A DNA stretch of 12,183 nucleotides from Bacteroidota bacterium. GTDB lineage: Bacteria; Bacteroidota; Bacteroidia; Flavobacteriales; Flavobacteriaceae. The notes below the pieces were generated by a model. It was not told the origin of the DNA. It worked only from the letters and a program-made list of their open reading frames with translations, and ran no database searches. The position numbers were made by a program, and so were the translations under genes. Shown here piece by piece: positions 8,093 through 12,183 of this stretch (position 1 is the first letter of the stretch; every line of letters starts with the position of its first letter). The stretch is taken from positions 1 through 12,183 of the forward strand of contig SMXJ01000076.1 of NCBI GenBank assembly GCA_004356305.1, read 5' to 3'.

Positions 8093-9373
8093 GGTCTCTA
8101 TTTTTTTAGTCAATAATGGGCCTAGTTCAAAAGAAGCGTCCCTTAATCGCTTTTTGACAGAGGCCACTTTATCCGTAAGCTCATTGGCCTTGAATACCAA
8201 TGTTGTATGGAATAAAGCCATGGGCTCGCAGGTCTTACCTTCCACATAAAGTTCAATGGTTCGTAAGGCCTCCTTAGTCATTCCATTTTTAAGTTGTGCT
8301 AAAGCCAATAGATGATAGCTCTCAGGAGTAGCTCTGTTTTGAACTTCTCTCTCTGCTAATTTCAGGGCTTTTACCGGTTCTGCTTCAGAATATATTTCGA
8401 TCAGAAAGGTGTTATACATTTCCCCGTATTTACCGTCTTTCACCGCATTGACAAAATCAATTTGGGAGCTTTTTGCAAAGTCCACTTTTCCCTCAAATTC
8501 GTACAATTCGGCTTTAAAAAGATGATAATCTGGTAATTTGTGATTTATCATTACTGAATCCAATATTCTATGCGCCTCCTGTACATTATTTTCTTCGGAA
8601 TAAATTATCCATGCTATGCTTTTCATTACATACGCATTATCCGGCTGCAGGGCCAGGGTATTCAAGTATAGTTCATAGGAATCCTTTATTCTTCCCGCAT
8701 GCCCATAATAGTCCCCTAAATTGCTATAAGTCCATATTTTTAGGGCTTTGCTATCTCGTGATTCGGCAATTGTTTTGGCCTCCTCCAAATAGTGAATAGC
8801 ATTTTCCAGATCGCCACGGTGATCACTCCATTTGGCAAGACGAATCAGGTAATGGTAGTCCTTCAGGTTTTTAATTTTACCTAAATATCCGTAAGCTTTC
8901 TCATAGTCTCCAACTTCCATAGCGGCATCAAATAACATCAGTTGAGTTTGATGTTTGTTCGAAGGGCCTTCAAGGGTGACCTGAAGTAGCGCATAAGCTT
9001 CCTTGAATCGATGCTGTGAAATATAATTGTGTGCCAGACCACGTGCAAAGGCATCTTTATCATTGGCTGATATTTGCATCCCCTTTTTATATAGTTTCTC
9101 CGCATTCCGCAGAAAATTGGGGTTACCGGTGGTTTGGAATAACAGATCATATACTCCCGCAAGCGGACCTAATTCTCCAACTCCGGAGCTATCGGGACGT
9201 AGTCGTTTAGACCAAAATTCCTTCGACGAAATCGCTTCTTCATAAGTGGGCCTGTTGGTGGTGGATAAATGCAGATCATAATCCTTAGGGTCGGTTATTC
9301 GTTTTTCACCAGGATCTGTTTTACAAGCGAAAATCAACAAAACAAATCCTGCTAAAATGCTCAATTTTTTCAT
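8087..9373 (-). CDS. TPR-repeat lipoprotein of the DUF4331 cluster
   Basis: This 428-aa protein begins with a lipoprotein signal peptide (MKKLSILAGFVLLIFAC, Cys 17), so it should be attached to the envelope. The rest is helical and rich in tetratricopeptide-like units from about residue 60 to the end, for example ALKIWTYSNLGDYYGHAGR, then LYLNTLALQPDNAYVMKSIA. TPR arrays usually bind partner proteins; no enzymatic motif is visible. It is the last gene of a minus-strand set after two DUF4331-family genes, 61 bases downstream of the second. A strong hairpin terminator occupies that gap, so expression may depend on read-through or on a weak promoter of its own. The stop codon (8089-8087) lies inside the 3' end of the opposing sigma-factor relic, so the final few residues (KKIETL) may be new sequence created by a deletion. 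Confidence 0.85.
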   Translation of the reverse strand: MKKLSILAGFVLLIFACKTDPGEKRITDPKDYDLHLSTTNRPTYEEAISSKEFWSKRLRPDSSGVGELGPLAGVYDLLFQTTGNPNFLRNAEKLYKKGMQISANDKDAFARGLAHNYISQHRFKEAYALLQVTLEGPSNKHQTQLMLFDAAMEVGDYEKAYGYLGKIKNLKDYHYLIRLAKWSDHRGDLENAIHYLEEAKTIAESRDSKALKIWTYSNLGDYYGHAGRIKDSYELYLNTLALQPDNAYVMKSIAWIIYSEENNVQEAHRILDSVMINHKLPDYHLFKAELYEFEGKVDFAKSSQIDFVNAVKDGKYGEMYNTFLIEIYSEAEPVKALKLAEREVQNRATPESYHLLALAQLKNGMTKEALRTIELYVEGKTCEPMALFHTTLVFKANELTDKVASVKKRLRDASFELGPLLTKKIETL

Positions 9374-9387
9374 AATCCATTAAAAAA

Positions 9388-9416
9388 GAAAAGAGCAACC
9401 TTATGTTGCTCTTTTC
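9388..9416 (-). terminator. Hairpin terminator inside the DUF4331-TPR cluster
   Basis: A 12-bp perfect stem, GAAAAGAGCAAC (9388-9399) and GTTGCTCTTTTC (9405-9416), has a 5-nt loop. On the minus strand it is followed by a T-run. It lies 18 bases after the stop of the DUF4331-like gene and 14 bases before the TPR start codon, leaving little room for a separate TPR promoter downstream of it. A partial terminator that lowers TPR expression relative to the two upstream genes is plausible. Confidence 0.8.
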
Positions 9417-9434
9417 GATAATTTAGATTGTTTT

Positions 9435-10145
9435 CTACTGTGCGATGGGAGCTTCCATATAAGGGAATGGAAGAGTTAGGTCGCGGTCTCCGACATCCAC
9501 GCCATCAGTTGTAAGCTGGGGAGTTCCATTATTACCGTCGAAACGAGTTCCTGTAGTCCCTCCAAACATCAGCGTTAAAGAGATGTCGATCACATCGTCT
9601 CCCAAAGTCCTTCCCGTAAATATATTGGTGCCATCAAAATAGGTAGTTGGCGCATTGGGAGCCACTTGCAAGGCATCAAAGTTCGCCAACAATCTGGTAA
9701 AATCCAGGGCGTCCAAACCAAGAATATTGGTTTCGTAATCCAATTCCAACCCCAGGGCATCTCCATATATATCATGATACAATTCTAAAGTCTCTTCGAA
9801 AGTTCTCTGAAAATTACTGGGATATAATATGGTGTCGTTTCTTCTTGAAACCACAGAAGTATTAAAGCTGTCTTTTACATCACCACTACCACTGAATACG
9901 GTATTCACGGCAGGTCTCCCTAAGACATCTTCCTGTACAAAAGTACCGGTAAAATCTATCCCACTAATACAAGGTTCGCAATCGGGTCCTCCACAATCTA
10001 CTCCTTCTTCATCACCGTTTTGGATACCGTCACTACATGTTTCCTGCTCGATTACATTTCCGTTGTCATCTTCGTCTATACATTGCACAAATAATAAAGA
10101 AGTGCAAATGGCTAACGCTACTAGTTTTATGTTGTATGTTTTCAT
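9435..10145 (-). CDS. DUF4331-like lipoprotein with Cys/Asp-rich N-terminal module
   Basis: This 236-aa protein has a lipoprotein signal peptide (lipobox FVQC, Cys 22). An acidic linker follows, then a four-cysteine module around residues 37-59 with the pattern C-SDGIQNGDEEGVDC-GG-x-D-C-xx-C, which resembles short calcium-binding-like repeats found in many flavobacterial surface proteins. From about residue 63 the sequence matches the second half of DUF4331-family proteins as I know them: GRPAVNTVFSGSGDVKDSFN, FDGTNIFTGRTLGDDVIDI and a closing FPYMEAP. No catalytic motif is recognised and the biochemical role is unknown. It starts 17 bases after the stop of the DUF4331 gene, which indicates cotranscription, and is followed by a hairpin terminator. 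The DUF4331 link is by recognition only; metal binding by the Cys/Asp module is an inference. Confidence 0.8.
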   Translation of the reverse strand: MKTYNIKLVALAICTSLLFVQCIDEDDNGNVIEQETCSDGIQNGDEEGVDCGGPDCEPCISGIDFTGTFVQEDVLGRPAVNTVFSGSGDVKDSFNTSVVSRRNDTILYPSNFQRTFEETLELYHDIYGDALGLELDYETNILGLDALDFTRLLANFDALQVAPNAPTTYFDGTNIFTGRTLGDDVIDISLTLMFGGTTGTRFDGNNGTPQLTTDGVDVGDRDLTLPFPYMEAPIAQ

Positions 10146-10162
10146 TTTTTTCTTCTTTAAAA

Positions 10163-10885
10163 TTATTGTTTTCTTTTAGCTGACAGCCAGACATTATGGG
10201 CTCTGGGCAATCCACTGATGCCAAAGGAACCACCGATATGATCTGGAGCCTCTCCCAACATAAAATTCGGTACTTCAACTATTATAGCAAGTACATTTAG
10301 ATTCTCGAAAAAATCGGTAGCTTGACCGGGTGGAAAGAATCCTTCAGGTGCAGCTGCCCCACTAGCCACTTCGTTAAATCTATTAAAATCGAAATAGAAG
10401 TAATCTCTCCTCGGTCCGGCAAAAAAGGATATTCCACTGGTAGTAGTAGAAATAAAAGTTTCCTCTGTTGTAGATATCTCCACCTGGCCTATACCATCAT
10501 TCACATAAATATTACTCGACAAACCTGTATCTTCCGGCTCCACTTCCGAAAGGCCAAAGAAATACATAATACTATCGCGCCGTACCGCCTGGATCACAAG
10601 ATCTTCAACAAAGTCACCTGTATTATCAATATTAAACTCTATTATAACGTCTTCATCAAAGACCGCATTTTCCGTTACCGTACCCGGCTCTAAAGGGCCT
10701 TGAATAGTGGCGACAAAAACCGTGGTGTTGGGATTATCACCCTCAAAAGCGTAGAAATCAGCGATATCTACCTTGGTTCCTGCCACCGCTGGCGCATCAA
10801 TGTGGTCCGCGGCTATTAAAAAGACCGATAAAGCGGCGAAGCTCAATCCTCCAATGGCAGCAATAATTTTTGTTTTATTCATCAT
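10163..10885 (-). CDS. DUF4331 family secreted protein
   Basis: This DUF4331 protein of unknown function opens with a Sec-type signal peptide (KTKIIAAIGGLSFAALSVFLIAA, expected cut before DHIDAP). The family hallmarks follow: ADHIDAPAVAGTKVDIADFY at the mature N-terminus, a central FNIDNTGDFVEDLVIQA strand pair, GISFFAGPRRDYFYFDFNRF and a C-terminal segment ending GLPRAHNVWLSAKRKQ. ATG at 10885 (MMNKTK) or 10882 is chosen over the ATG at 10918 because the longer form puts eleven polar residues before the signal peptide. It is the first gene of a minus-strand cluster with a second DUF4331-like gene 17 bases on, then a TPR lipoprotein. It is divergent from a LETM1-related gene across about 120 bases; no clean consensus promoter was found there, though TAAATTTG occurs on this strand at 11004-10997 without a properly spaced TTG. 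Confidence 0.88.
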   Translation of the reverse strand: MMNKTKIIAAIGGLSFAALSVFLIAADHIDAPAVAGTKVDIADFYAFEGDNPNTTVFVATIQGPLEPGTVTENAVFDEDVIIEFNIDNTGDFVEDLVIQAVRRDSIMYFFGLSEVEPEDTGLSSNIYVNDGIGQVEISTTEETFISTTTSGISFFAGPRRDYFYFDFNRFNEVASGAAAPEGFFPPGQATDFFENLNVLAIIVEVPNFMLGEAPDHIGGSFGISGLPRAHNVWLSAKRKQ

Positions 10886-11008
10886 AAGAATGTTAGAATG
10901 GTTAAATTTACTTTCCAACTATTTACGTCGAAAGTACGTTTATGGTTTTGTGTAATATGTTAATATTTTGTTAATGCTTTAAATTTTACAACGTTACAAA
11001 TTTAATAA

Positions 11009-12183
11009 ATGAACCCCTCAACTTCAGGCTGGATACATAAATTTATCAACGAGTTTTCAAATCGATTACTTATAGACGAGTATAGTTCGCCAATCGTATT
11101 TTATGAGCGATTAAAAAACACCGGATTCATATACGGGGTTTCGGTAAATACACTACTTGAAGAGCCCATAAGTCATTTAAAACTGACCAAGGACGAATTC
11201 ACTAAGGTAAATCTTTTTCATGCTTTATGGTTTACTTTTTATTCTGAAATACCTAAGGGAACTGACAAAGAAGCCATTGATAGTATAGTAACTTTTTATC
11301 AATCGATAGAACGAGGTAAACGTAGTTTTTTACAGAAGTTGAGTTTTTCCAAAAGTCCTTCGGAGAACCTCGAGAAAATTATTTCGGCTCGATTGCATGA
11401 GACCAATAATATGCTCAAAAAGGATGCATCGATGTTGTTGACCCATGCTTTGTTATATGTAGATGTATTGGCGTTTGCCTATTTCCTCAAACAGCCCGAC
11501 GGATTAAAGGTCTATTTGGATGTACTGGAAAAGACACTAATTGAGCATAGCATTCGTGCGCTTCAGTCTAAAAAAGAAAAAAATAAATATGATCATTTGG
11601 TCATTGAATTGGTTGCTTCATCTTCAGAGTTCATGGCGGCTACACATTTATCCATTTCGAATGTTGAAAATGTAACGGGTAGCATGGGGTCACTTGAAAA
11701 ACAATTCATCCTGGATATTTGCTGTCTGGCTGTATGGGATGATAGAGAGCTGGACGAAAACGAATTGGAATTTCTAAAAGGCCTCAGTAAGCGCTTGGAT
11801 TATTCTGAAGTTTACCACCAAAAAAGTATTGAAGCTTTAAAGATTTTTTCCGAATTGAACGCTCAAAAGATCCATTTATTTGAATACTCCCATCCCATAA
11901 AACAATTTTACAAGCAATCCATGGATATGGTGAAGTTGCTCATTTTACGCAATAAAAAGCGATTATTGATCGAGTTGAATGAAAGTGGCGAACTCCTGGT
12001 TTTATTGGGTCAATCCACCCAGAGGGACCTGACTAATGAAGAAAAAAGAAAGGTGAAAGAACAACTGCTCGATATTTTTAAGACCGTTCCATCTCTAACT
12101 ATTTTCCTGATCCCCGGAGGAACGCTATTATTACCTTTATTTGTAAAGTTGATCCCTAAATTATTGCCTTCTGCCTTTCGGGA
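11009..12183 (+). CDS. LETM1-related protein with TerB-like segment (3' end beyond window)
   Basis: The frame opens at ATG 11009 and runs without a stop to the window end, 391 complete codons. The N-terminal two thirds are helical and mostly cytosolic in character. Around residues 233-262, FILDICCLAVWDDRELDENE resembles the TerB-like acidic helical repeat. The visible C-terminal part (329-391) reads LLVLLGQSTQRDLTNEEKRK, then a hydrophobic stretch IFLIPGGTLLLPLFVKLIPK ending LLPSAFR. That is the LETM1-type motif that in mitochondria belongs to a cation-exchange membrane protein. Flavobacterial relatives are, to my recollection, annotated as LETM1-related biofilm-associated proteins. An inner-membrane helix near 362-383 is likely; function in bacteria is not settled. 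It is transcribed away from the DUF4331 cluster and is not obviously part of it. Few residues of the C-terminus appear to be missing. Confidence 0.85.
   Translation, partial: MNPSTSGWIHKFINEFSNRLLIDEYSSPIVFYERLKNTGFIYGVSVNTLLEEPISHLKLTKDEFTKVNLFHALWFTFYSEIPKGTDKEAIDSIVTFYQSIERGKRSFLQKLSFSKSPSENLEKIISARLHETNNMLKKDASMLLTHALLYVDVLAFAYFLKQPDGLKVYLDVLEKTLIEHSIRALQSKKEKNKYDHLVIELVASSSEFMAATHLSISNVENVTGSMGSLEKQFILDICCLAVWDDRELDENELEFLKGLSKRLDYSEVYHQKSIEALKIFSELNAQKIHLFEYSHPIKQFYKQSMDMVKLLILRNKKRLLIELNESGELLVLLGQSTQRDLTNEEKRKVKEQLLDIFKTVPSLTIFLIPGGTLLLPLFVKLIPKLLPSAFR

Noticed and set aside
10885..10918. ATG at 10918 as the DUF4331 start
   Set aside because: It would put a polar extension in front of a signal peptide that begins cleanly at 10885 or 10882.
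10919..11008. Promoters in the DUF4331/LETM1 divergent spacer
   Set aside because: TAAATTTG occurs on the minus strand, but the nearest TTG is only 14 bases away, and no consensus pair was found on the plus strand.
1..12183. CRISPR arrays, tRNA or rRNA genes, insertion sequences
   Set aside because: No regularly spaced repeats, no cloverleaf or rRNA sequence and no transposase or terminal repeats were seen on reading both strands.

Overview
The window looks like a chromosomal segment of a marine-type flavobacterium (Bacteroidota). The evidence is two secreted proteins with C-terminal Por/type IX secretion (T9SS) sorting domains, FTP/PepSY-M36 metalloproteases, HYR and Ig-like modules, a TTG-N20-TAnnTTTG promoter, A/T-rich intergenic DNA, almost no Shine-Dalgarno sequences, DUF4331 proteins and a LETM1-related protein of the flavobacterial type.

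Layout. (1) 1-558 (+): the 3' part of a lipoprotein Cu/Zn superoxide dismutase, followed by a 322-bp gene-free stretch holding two terminators, one for each flanking gene. (2) 881-7502 (-): two tandem paralogous M36 (fungalysin-like) zinc metalloproteases with T9SS tails. The downstream copy (881-4576, 1231 aa) is intact and has a good flavobacterial promoter. The upstream copy (4854-7502) keeps a signal peptide and full catalytic motifs but carries an in-frame TAG at codon 45, exactly where the paralog has Trp. The long open frame that remains (from 7193) has no signal peptide. (3) 7692-about 8092 (+): an ECF sigma-70 factor relic, divergent from the broken protease. Region 2 is readable, then come a nonsense codon, a 1-nt loss in an A-run, and abrupt loss of similarity before region 4. 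No anti-sigma gene follows. (4) 8087-10885 (-): a three-gene cluster, DUF4331 protein, then DUF4331-like lipoprotein, then TPR lipoprotein. A strong terminator hairpin sits 14 nt before the TPR start codon. (5) 11009-end (+): a LETM1-related protein with a TerB-like segment, cut by the window end.

How it fits together. The DUF4331/DUF4331-like/TPR genes look like one cell-envelope module. Its function is not known to me. An ECF sigma factor beside it would be a natural regulator, but here that regulator is dead and probably deleted together with its anti-sigma partner. The TPR gene's stop codon even lies inside the sigma relic. The M36 pair would act outside the cell in protein degradation, with one copy recently silenced. 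Overall, the most notable signal is a local zone of gene decay at about 7368-8100, between an intact secreted protease and an intact envelope operon. I did not find a convincing wholly new system.
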